Below, piece after piece: positions 11,300 through 22,189 of a stretch of DNA of 64,000 nt. The notes under the pieces are model-generated. The model worked only from the letters and a program-made list of their open reading frames with translations. It had not been told where the DNA came from and made no database searches. The stretch is from the NCBI GenBank assembly GCA_024449915.1, contig JAMZAV010000305.1, forward strand, positions 248,001-312,000. Reading direction: 5' to 3'. How positions within the stretch are numbered: the stretch's first letter is position 1; each line of letters starts with the position of its first letter. Source of the stretch: Sweltsa coloradensis (lineage: Eukaryota > Arthropoda > Insecta > Plecoptera > Chloroperlidae). The position numbers were made by a program, and so were the translations under genes.

Positions 11300-12742
11300 T
11301 TAATTAATTAATTTAAATTAATTAGTTAATTTTATGATACGAATTTCAGTGTCAATAAATTAGTCATGTTTGGTATTAATCAAAAGCATTTTTCACCTAT
11401 ATAAAGAAAAAAAATACACTGTAAAAATATATTGTAATATCCATATGATGTAGATAAATATGTTGTTTATCTTTACTTTGAAATTTTTGGACACAATTAA
11501 GTAATTAATTTAATTAATCATAGATAAATACTCAAAACTCAGCCTGGACCCAGTGATTTTCGAAATTCTTATTACAAAATTTTTGAGCTTGGTATAAACA
11601 TGTCAAATTATGCATTTTGATACGTCACACAACATGTTTCTGTAACTTTTCAATTTAAGAAAATTTGTTAATTTGTGTAATTTATATTGTAATTACTGTT
11701 ATTGAAAATTAAAAAAGATATATAAATTAAAGTTGCCAGGACTTTTGTGAACACTGCGTTATCATTGGTTAGAAAAAAAATTACTTTAAATTTGATCTTT
11801 TGGTTCAAAAACTAAAAAAATCACAAAATCAATATATTTAACTATAACGTACATATATTTCAATATATTTTTTCAGCGTATTTTTTTCTTAATGTTGGTG
11901 TAAAATGCTTTCAATTGATACCAAACACTACAAATTTATTTTCACTTTGAAATTTTTTGACTAAATTAGGCTAACTAATAAATGTTGATTAATCAATTTT
12001 TATTTAAATTTTAAACACTCGGCGTGGAGCCAATTATTTTCGAATTTCTCATTACAAAAGCTTTAAGACAGCTATTTTTTAAGTTGGTATCATATTTTGT
12101 ACCATAGTTAGACATCTTTACGCCATTGTAATTTGTATTAAATATATTGGAATTACTATTATTGAAAATTGAAAAATGATATATTAATTATAGTAATCAG
12201 CTCTTTTGTGAACACTGTGATATCATTGGTTAGATGAAATTTTACTTTAACGTTGATCTTTTGGTTCAAAAACTAAAAAATCAGCAAAATCAACATATTT
12301 ATCTATATCATATGTATATTACAATATATTTACTCAATGTATTTTTTTTTTCTTTATATAGGTGAAAAAATGCTTTTGATTAATACCAAACATGACTAAT
12401 TTATTGACACTTTGAAATTCGTATCATAAAATTAACTAATTAATTTAAATTAATTAATTAATAGTTAAATAATAAGACTCCATCGTGGAGCCATCAATTT
12501 TTTAATTCCCTATAGTCAAATTAGTAAGTATGCAAATTTTCATGCTAGTATCACTATTTGCAATATTGTTGGCTTAGGAACCGCACTATTTGGGAAAACT
12601 ATTTTTACTCTTTGATAACAAATAATACACTGCTTCCTCGATAGTATTTTGATTACTTCTAGGTGGCGATGCATAGTGAGACTTTTCGTTGCCATGGTAA
12701 CGTTACTTTTGTTAAAATGTAATTACTATCTACACTACTTAA

Positions 12743-13398
12743 AGGGGCTAAAAACCCAAAAAATTATTTTTTACCACGTGATCTATAGCACAATACTACA
12801 CTTAAATGACCATTTAAAAAATCATATCTTGAAACTGTGATTTAAAACGAATTTTTCAATTTTTTGGATCCAGAAATTTACGAAAATTAGTGTTTTGGGA
12901 AATTTCTTAAATCGGCTTTAACCTGCTTTTTTTGGTCCACATAGATACTAGAGCATAGTACCAATCTAAAATGCCCCTTTATAACATCGTGTCTTGAAAC
13001 TGTGCCCAAATATACCCTCAAACACGCAAAAATATGCATTCCAAAATCACACCCCATCTTGGTAATTAACATATTTTGACCAAACTACTTGCCCAAATTA
13101 CAAAACAAAATATAGGGAATTTACAGAAAAGGCTGTAGAGTACGTCAATAATGGCCTATATTTTTTTGGATCAAAATCCTCCAAGGTCACGGGGCATAAA
13201 GATCGTCCCCATGTTATTTCTTATGGGAGATTTTTGCCGATGGGACCTAGCTACAAAAATGCCAAGTTTGACAATTTTTTGGGAGGTCATGGTGGCCCCA
13301 ATAATTTTTCTGTTAATTGCTAAATTCATTACTAAAAAAAAAAAAAAAAAATAGCCTGAATGAAATATATTTTTTGAGTTTAGCGGTTAAATACCCCT
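12743..13398 (+). mobile_element. TTAA-target MITE, family C copy 1
   Basis: The 656-bp element is flanked by TTAA at 12739-12742 and 13399-13402. Its ends are short and imperfect: AGGGGCTAAAAACCC on the left, and AGGGGTATTTAACC when the right end is read inverted. A second copy in reverse orientation is at 23205-23821. TTAA duplications are known for piggyBac and Kolobok elements. No transposase is encoded. An A run sits at 13335-13351. Confidence 0.8.
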
Positions 13399-13694
13399 TT
13401 AACGTCTTACCCGATTTAGCTGAAAATTTGTAAAACAGGAGAGAATGTTGTACTTATTGACCCTTCAAAATTTCATAACGATCGGAACATTTTTATTTTT
13501 TTATTTGTTATAACCAACGATCGGATTTTGTTCAAAAACTATACAGCAACCCGCATAGGTGGTATGTACATGTGTGCAAAATTTCAGGTCGATCAGAGAA
13601 ACGGTGCGACCTGTACCGAAGCAGTAACAGAAAAAAAAAACAGACATTCGAGCCATAAGAGTCAAGTGGAGACGCTTGCTACGCTCGCTCAATT
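13399..13694 (-). mobile_element. Helitron-like element family D, 5' part
   Basis: The right border GCTACGCTCGCTCAA corresponds to a 5' end TTGAGCGAGCG, matching the subterminal word near 9434 in the 3' part at 9403. The layout parallels families A and B: a 5' end, then poly-A with CAGACA, then internal modules. The block CCGATTTAGCTGAAAATTTG is a second copy of the one at 9515. The two parts probably belong to one element split by the foldback and the TTAA MITE. Confidence 0.5.
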
Positions 13695-14557
13695 AAGCTC
13701 AAAATCAAATCATCCTAGCAAACAGTTCCTAAACAAAAATTAAGTATTTCCTAAACATATATACTTAAGAGCATTAGAATTACATGGGAAATCATGGATC
13801 ATTTTATGGAAATCAATCAAGAAATTAAAAAATCCATCCCAGCGGGGTATCGAACTCTGGTCTCCCTAAGCTACCGAGACGGTTAACTTCATAACATCTG
13901 GATTGTTGGTGCATTGTAGATCTGAATAGATTGGAACAGTACTGCAACAATTCTGCTGCCTTTGCAGTTGCACTGACTAAACACGACTTATAATGTCATT
14001 ACCTAACACAGGTATGAGCGAGGGTTTATTTACCAATTTTATTTGGGAAACACTCCCATAGGTGTAATTGATTTTATGGAAATCATTAGGAAATTTTGAA
14101 TTAAAATTAAAATTAAGATTAAAACAAAAATCATCTTATCGAACAGTTCCTAAACAAAAATAAATAAAATAAAATTAGACCTTTGAAGATACGAATCATC
14201 TCTCAATGTCCGCCACCATACATTCTATTATAGTATAAACTACCTCCTTCCCCATGCACAAGTGCATATGCACCTATGTTTTTTTTTAGCTCTTTAGATA
14301 TATTACCTAGTTAGATAATATTTCTATACCTAACTGATGTAAACAAACATTGTATTTGAATAATGACTATGTTAATGTACAAAAGACTGAATAAAAACTT
14401 ATCTTATTAAATCCGTTTCAAATATCTGTTATTTGTATACATGGTAACTATCACGGCTGGATCGCTTTGCGATTTACCTTGAATACAATTATTCTTGTTT
14501 ATTAACATGAAAAATTCCATAAAAACAGTTTTTATAAAATCTATCTTTGGTCTCCAG
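13695..14557. other. Gene-free stretch before first recognised exon; SINE-like patch
   Basis: The stretch contains a patch (13848-13893) whose reverse complement resembles a tRNA 5' half and B box (AGAGTTCGATACCCC), suggesting a degraded tRNA-derived SINE on the minus strand. TCCTAAACAAAAAT is repeated at 13727 and 14150. The rest is AT-rich with nothing recognised. It is presumably intron or upstream sequence of the + strand gene starting at or before 14558. Confidence 0.35.
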
Positions 14558-14718
14558 GCGTGGGAAAAGCCGAGTGGCTGACCGAGTCCTCGACAACTGG
14601 ACTAACCAGGAGAAGGCATGGTGGGTGGACAAACCAGGCAAGAATGCGGAGTTCGTCCACTGCATCCAGAAGGAGTTTACCCAGCGGCAACCGTTTGACC
14701 CGTACGCTTCCCATAGAA
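14558..14718 (+). CDS. Uncharacterised Cys/Trp-rich protein, exon 1 of those found
   Basis: The exon follows the acceptor TTGGTCTCCAG and ends at the donor A|GTATGT. Frame: one base completes a codon, then it reads RGKSRVADRVLDNWTNQEK and ends FDPYASHR plus one base. There is no ATG and the exon starts in phase, so the real first exon lies upstream. It joins the next exon in phase (one base plus two). The full reading across five exons is open, rich in Trp, Tyr, Pro and Cys, without a signal peptide, membrane segment or domain I recognise. The compact W/Y/P style loosely recalls ciliary microtubule-associated small proteins, but that is speculation. Confidence 0.65.
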
Positions 14719-15312
14719 GTATGTATTGGCAATACATATCAGTTAGGAAAACTATTGTTATTCTAACTTATGTGCTCTTCTTTTTCAGAATAAATACTAA
14801 AATAAATAGGCCTGTACAAATATATATTTTTTTACATTTTTTTTTGCCAATGTATAATTTAAAACTGATCAAAGTATGAAAACAAAACATTTTTCAAAAT
14901 CTTGAGATGGTAATAAGGCGGCCATTTTGTTTTTTGTTTTGTTTTCTTAGTACTGACCATAGTGAACTAGAAATTGAAAGTTGGAGCATAATTTCAGAAT
15001 TTTGACCCTGACCAAAAGTTGTCATGAGGTAATTTTGTTTAGGAATAAAATTTCCAAGACAATGCAATTATATTAGTTTCACATCAATAATTTAAAATTT
15101 TGACTTTATGATTCAAATTTACCCAAATTTGGGTAATTTGCATATTATACCACAAAAGTAGGTACTGGTAGCCAAAAGTCAAGATGATTTTTTCTACAGA
15201 CGTTTTTTTTAAATAGATAGGTTATGTGTGATATACTAATGCATTTTTCTAATTCTCAAACTTTTCCATTACGGTATACTCAAATTTTGAAATTTTATAT
15301 TACATTTTTTAA

Positions 15313-15747
15313 TAGGGAACTGTCCTTCATTACCAAATTTGAATATTTCCTTACTTATAACCTCAAATACCGACCAGTAAAGTTTTTTATGCGTCTGGCT
15401 TTTTTTAGCGCTATCTGTGAGCGAGGAAAAATTTTAACCGGGCTTCGCGCCGGAAAACGGCCATGCGCCATTGCAGGTGGGCGTGACGTCATCGTGAGGT
15501 TCGCCGAGGCGGCGAGCTGACAGTTCTGCCAATCAGCTTCCCCTCCTCACCTCACGATGACGTCACAACCAAAAGAGCGCGTACTTAAGTCTTTGAGCGG
15601 GAAGTCAAAACCCAGGAACTTTGAACATGCATAGAATCCACAGATTTTATTTTTTATAGTTTATTTTAATTGCGATGTTTATTAAATTGAATATTACAAA
15701 TTACAAAATACGTGTAAGATATATTTGAAACCAAGGACAGTTCCCTA
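15313..15747. mobile_element. Short TIR element with TAGGGAACTGTCCTT ends
   Basis: TAGGGAACTGTCCTT at 15313-15327 is exactly inverted at 15733-15747 (AAGGACAGTTCCCTA). A TA target duplication is possible but cannot be separated from the repeat. It carries an internal 17-bp hairpin with two TGACGTCA sites. No transposase is present. Confidence 0.65.
15479..15570. repeat. Inverted repeat containing two TGACGTCA motifs
   Basis: TGACGTCATCGTGAGGT near 15483 is exactly inverted near 15550 (ACCTCACGATGACGTCA), separated by about 50 bp of GC-rich sequence. TGACGTCA is the CRE consensus for CREB/ATF proteins. Whether it is functional is unknown. Confidence 0.65.
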
Positions 15748-16123
15748 TTGGATAGACTCAAAATAGATATGTTACTTCAAATAAATTTCCAATTTCGAAA
15801 TTTTCCATTTTCTTCTCAGCATTTAACTTCTTTCAAATTTTGAAAACGTTGTAGGCCTCGTTTACGAGTTACGACTACAGTAATTGCTTGACGTCCATAA
15901 CACACAGCGGGCGGCACACGCGGACGTATTAGATGTGTCCATAACAGAGAAAGGGTTAACAGTATAAGACGCCCTACTGTTTGTCCTCTTTATTTCAATC
16001 TACCAAAAGCTATAGCCCAAACTGTATAATGTATTTAGGCCTATGCGAATATAGGCCTCGGGTATATTTTTAAATGTCAAGTTCAAAACGAGATGTACGG
16101 CCATTATGTTAAATGTTAAATAA

Positions 16124-16129
16124 ATAATA

Positions 16130-16173
<44 letters not shown>
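16124..16173. repeat. (AAT)n microsatellite
   Basis: About 16 uninterrupted AAT units follow a short AAATAAATAAT lead-in. It lies in an intron of the + strand gene. Confidence 0.95.
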
Positions 16174-16175
<2 letters not shown>

Positions 16176-16675
16176 TGTTAAAGGCTTTTGTCAATACTCA
16201 ATAGTGGTTATAACAACTGTTGAAACTTGAAAGTACTGTAGTTCAAAATTGGGGTGCGGCCCTCGAAGGCAGCCTAGAATCGAGTAAATACAGAGTACTA
16301 TGATTAAAGGTGTATAAAAATTAAAAAAAGCATTTAAAAAAATAGCATTAATAAATAAATAAGTATTTAGAGTCTACCCACTCAGTCATAACTGATTTTC
16401 AGGGGGGGGGGGACAGTAAACCAAAGCGAGCAAGCCAACCCTGTAGCCTCCGACGCAATCGACGAGTGAACGATAACCAATCAAAGATCGATATTTTTTA
16501 ATAGGAGATATAGCAATCACAATCAGTGGTATGGACAGTGAGAATACCCGTGGATCAACGCCAGAATCAACAAAGCCGATTCAGAACAACTTTAAATTTA
16601 TTATGTGCCTCATTGCTAGGACGGCTCCAAAGTCACCTTTTACAAATTCCTAAGACAAGAACTGATGGACTTCTG

Positions 16676-16735
16676 ACTTTTATGGGAATAAAGCCCTGGA
16701 CCTTCTGCATTGGAAGCAGAGACGCTAACCTCAAG
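16676..16735 (-). repeat. tRNA-like patch, possible SINE remnant
   Basis: The reverse complement reads GGTTAGCGTCTCTGC, then TTCCAATGCAGAAGGTCC, then a degraded B-box-like GGGCTTTATTCCC. This order resembles the A box, anticodon arm and B box of tRNA-derived SINEs. No clear tail or target duplication was seen. It is not a functional tRNA. Confidence 0.3.
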
Positions 16736-17344
16736 ACAGAGCAGCACATTTTTTAAACATTATTTTAAATGTCACTTTCAAATTTTTCTTGTTAGCTTTT
16801 ATGATGAAAAAGAGTAAATATAATGGACTACCGGTACTACAATAAAAATAAAGAAAATTCCAACACAAAAAGTAGGCCCTACATAAGTTTATTATATCAC
16901 TCTTTAACATACCTACATTTTAAAAGTCAAATGCAGATTTCTGAAAAGTTGGCTGAATAAAAGAGGAGCTTGATTTTAATTAGTGAATTTAGAAAAAAAA
17001 TGCTTGGGCCGTTCATAACCTCCCTGTCCGTGTCTATGTTATGCAAATTTTGGGGCAATAGTGAACAGTAAACACGCGGATTTTTTAAATATTGTTGTAA
17101 ATAAATAAATAAAATACACTTTTGTCTTCCACCCTACTACGTATTAACGGAAAATTATTTCAGAAAATCAATTTTGTTTATATACTAGGGTGAAAGTTGC
17201 CTCTCCAGTGGCAAAGAGAACTTTTGAGTTTATGTGAAAAATTAAACTTTGTGACAAAAAAATACTATTTAACTTACATTTCAGCATCTTTATCTCCAAA
17301 CACTATTTTCACACACTTCTTACAATGGTATATTATTTTCTTAG

Positions 17345-17510
17345 GTAAATTCATGTTGTTCCCTCGATCCAAGGACTACGAGCTGAGTTCGATCATAGCA
17401 CGACGGGAAGACTGTCAAGATGAGACCGGAGTTACCGGTCAGCTCTTGTGCAACTGTGGGCCAAGTAACACGTGCTGTCCCGACAAGCATTGTCAGAAAC
17501 AGTTAGCCAG
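17345..17510 (+). CDS. Uncharacterised Cys-rich protein, exon 2
   Basis: Acceptor TTTTCTTAG, donor CAG|GTAAAT. It begins with two bases completing the codon left by the previous exon and ends with two bases. The product contains a tight cysteine cluster, LLCNCGPSNTCCPDKHCQK, that looks like a possible small metal-binding or disulphide knot. Around it are acidic and basic residues (ARREDCQDE). It is not a zinc finger type I can name. Confidence 0.7.
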
Positions 17511-17884
17511 GTAAATAACTTGTTTTGAAACTCGACATGGTACAGATTATGTTAAACACATAGTGTAGAGGGCGGAATATCGAGGAAAGACCGTGGGGGA
17601 CAGAACGAAGTGGCCAGTTGAAAAGTATGTCGTAGAAGACAGCAAAGAAGAGCATTATGCGAAGCGTGGCCAGCAAGTAAAAGTACATAACTAACATGAG
17701 TTGCTAGTGTTTTATCGCTGGCCGACCAGACTTATGTTGCAACCAGGTGTTTAAATATTAGCATTATTATTTTAAATACGTTTTTAAACATCAACATCTG
17801 CTAACTAGTTGTGTTTGAATGTACTATTCTCTATTGATGCCAGGCAATATAAAGCCAACACTCTACTATCTTATACTTTCCAAG

Positions 17885-18075
17885 GTGTCAGACCCCGTAC
17901 TGGTTGCATGACGTGCCCTACTGGTGGTACGGTGATGCAGAGAGGACACATCTACCAGTAGGTAGTCCAGATGACTACAGCTACATTGGAATGAGAAACG
18001 AAGAACTGAAAGGACACAAACCTTTCAACCTCATGAACACCTTACTTCTAGATCAAGCAGAGCGATATATTCCCG
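17885..18075 (+). CDS. Uncharacterised Cys-rich protein, exon 3
   Basis: Acceptor CTTTCCAAG, donor CCCG|GTATGT. One base completes an Arg codon, then it reads CQTPYWLHDVPYWWYGDAE and continues to LLLDQAERYIP. The first Cys extends the cysteine cluster of exon 2 (HCQKQLAR followed by CQTPYW). The aromatic run YW..VPYWWYG is the most distinctive sequence for a homology search. Phases fit both neighbours. Confidence 0.7.
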
Positions 18076-18570
18076 GTATGTAATGATGAAGCATTTTCAG
18101 TTTTCACTCTTGATTGTATAGGAATGTAATTATTATTGTAGGTCAGTCAATATAATTTATCCGGTTAGACTCCTTTAAATTCCGTAAGCCGCTACTTAAA
18201 ACTTTATTAAATTTTAACATTCGATCACCAATGCCAAAGATTACCCAAATATGTCCCGTAAATTTTAAAACTATATCGTCATCCTTGCCATTACAGAGAA
18301 CAATGTAAACAAAATCTGCTACTATTAATTAAATAACATGTTGACTTGCACTAGAAACTATGACACTAATTCCCGCACCTGAACGATTTGTCCTTACAGT
18401 GACAGATGTCTTCAAGAGAGTTTTGAGCATAGGAGACTCAAAGACTCAAGTGACTTGATCTTCCAAGGATTCCTGTGTTTATCCAACATATGGTTGTAAC
18501 TCATCACCAAGGGTGAATGTACCTGGACATGCAAATAAATTTTACAAATTATGATAAATCTTCATTTCAG

Positions 18571-18898
18571 GACAAATATATTGCGAGCAACGGCGCAAGA
18601 TTCAGGGAATTGGTCAATACAAATACGATAAATGCCACCCGCCGCCTCCGCCGCTCACTGCGGAACAAATGTCGGACAAAGCGATGGCAGAAGAGAGGGA
18701 AACATGTCTGGATCGCCCATATTCCAATGCCAAGCGGGGTCAGACCATTCACGATGAGATGGCTACCTCTGTGGAAGGGAACACGGCGGGAACTAGCCTA
18801 CCGTGTCGCGTCTGCACCGAGATCTTGAGGAAGAGATTACAGTTTTGTGACCTGCTCGAGGCACAACGCGAGGACAAACTCAAGCATGACCTATTGAG
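18571..18898 (+). CDS. Uncharacterised Cys-rich protein, exon 4
   Basis: Acceptor TTCATTTCAG, donor TTGAG|GTAACA. The two starting bases complete a Gly codon. It reads QIYCEQRRKIQGIGQYKYD, a PPPPP stretch after DKCH, an acidic helix-like segment (AEQMSDKAMAEERE), a CRVC pair and a charged, probably coiled tail (LRKRLQFCDLLEAQREDK). It ends with two bases. An ATT microsatellite starts 27 bases into the following intron. Confidence 0.7.
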
Positions 18899-18924
18899 GT
18901 AACATCATTGCATGCACTACATAA

Positions 18925-18975
<51 letters not shown>
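18925..18975. repeat. (ATT)n microsatellite
   Basis: About 17 ATT units lie just downstream of exon 4, in its intron. The following 100 bp stay T-rich. Confidence 0.95.
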
Positions 18976-18977
<2 letters not shown>

Positions 18978-19405
18978 TAAGGTTTTTAAGCATAAGCCCG
19001 CTTTTAATGCTTTTATTTATTATTTTATATTATTTTTATTTTAGCTTTTATTTATTATTATGCAGTGGGATTTTAAAGTGGAAATATTGTGAAACATTAA
19101 TTTTGATGTCACCACATTTTTCAGGTACCTTACTAAGTTACTAGTGTACCAAAAATACTGTAAAGAGGTTAGCCTTCACAATACACTCCCAGACTGTTTG
19201 CATTTTACCTGATCAAAATTCTGGTATGGTTCTTGATCAGTTATTTGCAAACTAAACTAAACCAAATCAATTAATTAGATCAGACCACTTGGTTGGATCT
19301 GATGAAATTGATTAGATTTCAACTCAATGACATCGTCAGATCATTGGAGTAGCTCTAGAGTAGCTTAGATGTTAGAAATATAGCATCAATTATAACAGTT
19401 TATTT

Positions 19406-20739
19406 CAGGGATTGGAACCAGAATCGGAACCCGGAACCGTTTGAAACCGTTTCATATTGTAGAACCGGAACCGGAACCGAACCGTTATATTACACAAGGT
19501 TCTTAAAGGTTCTCAAAGATTCCAAAATATCTGCTTTTAATTTTCAACAAAATTAAAATTTCAACTTTTCGAATGATATTCAAATAAAAACTAATTTTTG
19601 AAAAAATTCTTGTCTATTCAGTTTTTTGTATGTAAGACAATTTTTTGGATGAGCGTAGCGAGCGAAGCGAAGATTCCATTTAACTACACTGGAGTAAAAA
19701 AATCCGGGATGTTTTTCTTTTTTTTTCTTTTTCTGTTTGTATTTTTGTGTGTCTGTTAGCACGATTCCGGCTAAATCGATACTCCAATTGCGATGAAATT
19801 TTATGGGGACCTTTGAAATCTCTGAACTTAGAACTGCCACGTTTTTGAGCGCAATCGAAAAATTATTTCTCATGAAAATCGCAATTTTACGATTTTTTTC
19901 AATTTTTAAAAAATTTATTCGACTTGTAACACCTACATGCTTTATCCGATTTTAATGATTTTTTCACAGAACCTTAATTTTATGAATTAAGATATTCGTG
20001 TGAAATTTGAGCGCAATCGAATAATTATTTCTCATGAAAATCGTAATTTTACGATTTTTTTCCTTTTTAAAATTAATTTAAAAAAATTAAAATTAAAGTT
20101 TATTTTTTATTTAATTTAAAATAATTTTAAAAAAAATCTTCAACTTAGTAATGATTTTTTCACAGAACAACAGAAAATCCGCATAACACATGGCAGCTCA
20201 ATGCACCAATTACGCTCATCCAACAACGCGGCGGGACTAAAGCGTTTTCCTAGTTTAAATAATATGACAGCGAGCAACAGTTCTAAGTGCAATGTAGGAA
20301 CGTGTTCTACAGAAATCAAGTTAAGGAATAAGGATAACATTTTTATTATATTGGATAGATTTTTTGTTTTCCCCTTTCGTTGGGACTTGGGATCGCCATC
20401 AGATCCCCCATTAAATAATATTGGAAGTTGGAACGTAAGAGGAAAGTAGTTACGTGTGGTTTGTAACGTATGCAATTGGTTATTTTTTTCCATTTGATAT
20501 TGTTATTATTTTATTTTTATGACTTAATTAAAATTTTTAACCTTAAATGTCCAAAAGGCAAAATTTGTACATTTATAACTTCCCACGACTTTGCACAAAA
20601 TATTATTTTAAAGAACCGGAACCAGAACCGTTAAGAACCGGTTTTTACGGAATCTTTATACATTAGGAACCGGAACCGTTATGAAATTTGGAAATGGAAC
20701 CAGAAACGGAACCGTTATGAATAAAGGTTCCAATCCCCG
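19406..20739. mobile_element. hAT element (CAGGGATTGGAACC ends), interrupted by a Helitron
   Basis: The element starts CAGGGATTGGAACC and ends GGTTCCAATCCCCG. It is flanked by the perfect 8-bp duplication GTTTATTT (19398-19405 and 20740-20747). Subterminal AACCGG/CCGGAAC motifs occur at both ends. Family B Helitron-like copy B2 is nested at 19645-20253. No transposase is present. It lies in the last intron of the + strand gene. Confidence 0.85.
19645..20253 (+). mobile_element. Helitron-like non-autonomous element, family B copy B2
   Basis: It runs from TTGGATGAGCGTAGCG to the hairpin end GCGTTTTCCTAG at 20242-20253, followed by T. The subterminal inverted word CGCTCATCCAAC lies about 40 bp from the 3' end. 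The internal block TTCTCATGAAAATCG(C/T)AATTTTACG occurs twice. It is inserted in the hAT at 19406-20739. The 5' junction is inside a T run, so the first base is ambiguous. Confidence 0.75.
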
Positions 20740-22062
20740 GTTTATTTTTATTTATTTATTTAACGTCTATCCTATTCAGTTATAAAAACTGATTTACAAA
20801 GGAGGACTGTTGCGACAAAATTGCTTGAAAATAATATACACATACGTAAACCTTAAAATATCTAGTACTCTAGGTAGTATCCCCCCAAAATACAAAAATT
20901 TGTAAAAAAACGGCAGCCAAGCTCTCCTTCCAAAGTCTTCGGCTGTGAATGCTGTGAGATATAGAAGTTGAGCCAAGCATTTCATTCTTTCTCCCTAGTT
21001 TCGCATTGAAAAGAAGTAAGATCATTTCGCCTATTGACGAGCGCCAAGCCAACCATTTTCGTGGTAAAAAAAGTAAAAATTTTAAACTCAAAATCATAAA
21101 AAAATTACTTGGCCATTGACTTTTTTAGAGTCCTTGTACCAAAATCAATAGCCAAGTAATTTTTTTATGTTTACATAATTTTAATAACTAATTTGAATAA
21201 AACATCAATTTTAGATTAGAGTTATGAATTATTCCAATTTCAGGGGATGTTGGGGGTGGAATATCGCTTGCCTCTCGGCGGATTATTTTTCATATTATTA
21301 TGTACCATCATGTTAAATTTCATGATGATAACTCATTAGGTGCCTTCATGGTGAATGCTGGAAATCAAGGTAAAAATAATGTAAACTATTAGGGATGGGG
21401 GTTGACAAAATGTGGTTTATATAATGAGAATAGGCCAATTGGGTTAAAACAAATAAGAACATAATTTAAATAACTAATTTGATTAAAAATTCAATTTTGG
21501 GTTAGAGCTATGAATTATTTTAATTTTAGGGGATGATTTAGGGGGTGTTTGGGGTGGAATATTGCTTGCCTCTCGGCGGAAGTATGCGAGTCTGAGGTAC
21601 ATCTAAGTGTGGCCCAAATTTCATAGTTCCAAGATGCACCGTTTTCTCTGTAGGCTCTTATTTTTCTGTCAGAATTCCACCCCCAACCAACCAACCAACC
21701 AACCAACCAACCAACCAGCCAGACGGAAGATTTTCTTCGATTTTTACGCACTTTTTTGACACAGAACGGGTTATTGGATCGGGCTGATTTTTTTTTTTTT
21801 TTGTATGTCATGGACCACATATCAGATCATATACCGAGTTTCAAGATTGTAAATCTTTCGGGACGGCGTGTGCAGATAGCTGAAAACCCCCTAACTCGGG
21901 TAGGAGTAAACAGGGTCGAGTTAGTCATCGCCTTCTAGCAGTCGCGTGCGCTTGGCTGCGGGCGAACGACCGTCGCCCTAGATATGAATTTTGACATGAA
22001 CAATTGGTTTTATACCAAAGAGTAATTCCTAATTATTAATGCAAAACTATTTTCTTCACCAG
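20740..22062 (+). other. Remainder of last intron, with small repeats
   Basis: The stretch contains TTTATT repeats with a TTTAACGTCTATCCTATTCAG end (20741-20790), an imperfect palindrome with AAAAAAATTACTTGGC arms near 21095-21170, a duplicated segment (21207-21290 and 21500-21590), (AACC)n at 21683-21718 and a T run at 21788-21802. No gene is recognised. Confidence 0.5.
21683..21718. repeat. (AACC)n microsatellite
   Basis: About nine CAAC/AACC units follow CCCC. It is a simple tetranucleotide repeat. Confidence 0.9.
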
Positions 22063-22189
22063 GGTTGGTCAGCCGTTCCGCTCGGCAGCATGCAAGTTAC
22101 ACCACCAGCTCTACCCTCCACAGAAATCAACAACCATACCTCGAACGTCGATGAAGTGCTTTCCCCACACTCGTCTCACAAATCTATAG
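22063..22189 (+). CDS. Uncharacterised Cys-rich protein, probable last exon
   Basis: The acceptor TTTTCTTCACCAG precedes it. Joined in phase to exon 4 it reads about 42 residues, starting VGQPFRSAACKLHHQLYPP, then TAG at 22187-22189. Another frame (GWSAVPLGSMQVTP...) stays open to 22251 but does not fit the phase of exon 4. The intron before it is 3.2 kb and carries a hAT with a nested Helitron. Assignment rests on the splice site and phase alone. Confidence 0.45.

Larger units (their letters stand above)
9553..12690. mobile_element. Large foldback (palindromic) element with insertions
   Basis: The left arm (9599-9637, 10385-10477, 11300-~11870) is inverted in the right arm (~11930-12588). 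For example the sequence AATATTGCAAATAGTGATA at 9618-9636 recurs reversed near 12550, and TGGTATTAATCAAAAGCATTTT near 11370 recurs reversed near 12370. The left arm is broken by a CAGAGTCG-terminal element and by Helitron copy A5. The centre also holds a direct duplication of roughly 460 bp (a block near 11690 is repeated near 12150). The arms are AT-rich and without a gene. Confidence 0.7.
14719..17344 (+). other. Intron between exons 1 and 2, with repeats
   Basis: The intron holds a TIR element at 15313-15747, an AAT microsatellite near 16124-16173, a poly-G run at 16403-16414 and a tRNA-like patch near 16676-16735. The rest is AT-rich and featureless. Confidence 0.5.

Noticed and set aside
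13848..13893. Possible tRNA gene
   Set aside because: Only a B-box-like part and an imperfect A box are present, with no cloverleaf; at best a SINE remnant.
16403..16414. CRISPR-like or regulatory meaning of homopolymer and triplet runs
   Set aside because: Eukaryotic microsatellites and homopolymers; no spaced repeats.
18517..18828. + strand 103-codon frame rich in Arg
   Set aside because: It overlaps exon 4 in another frame and crosses its acceptor; exon 4 fits splice phases.
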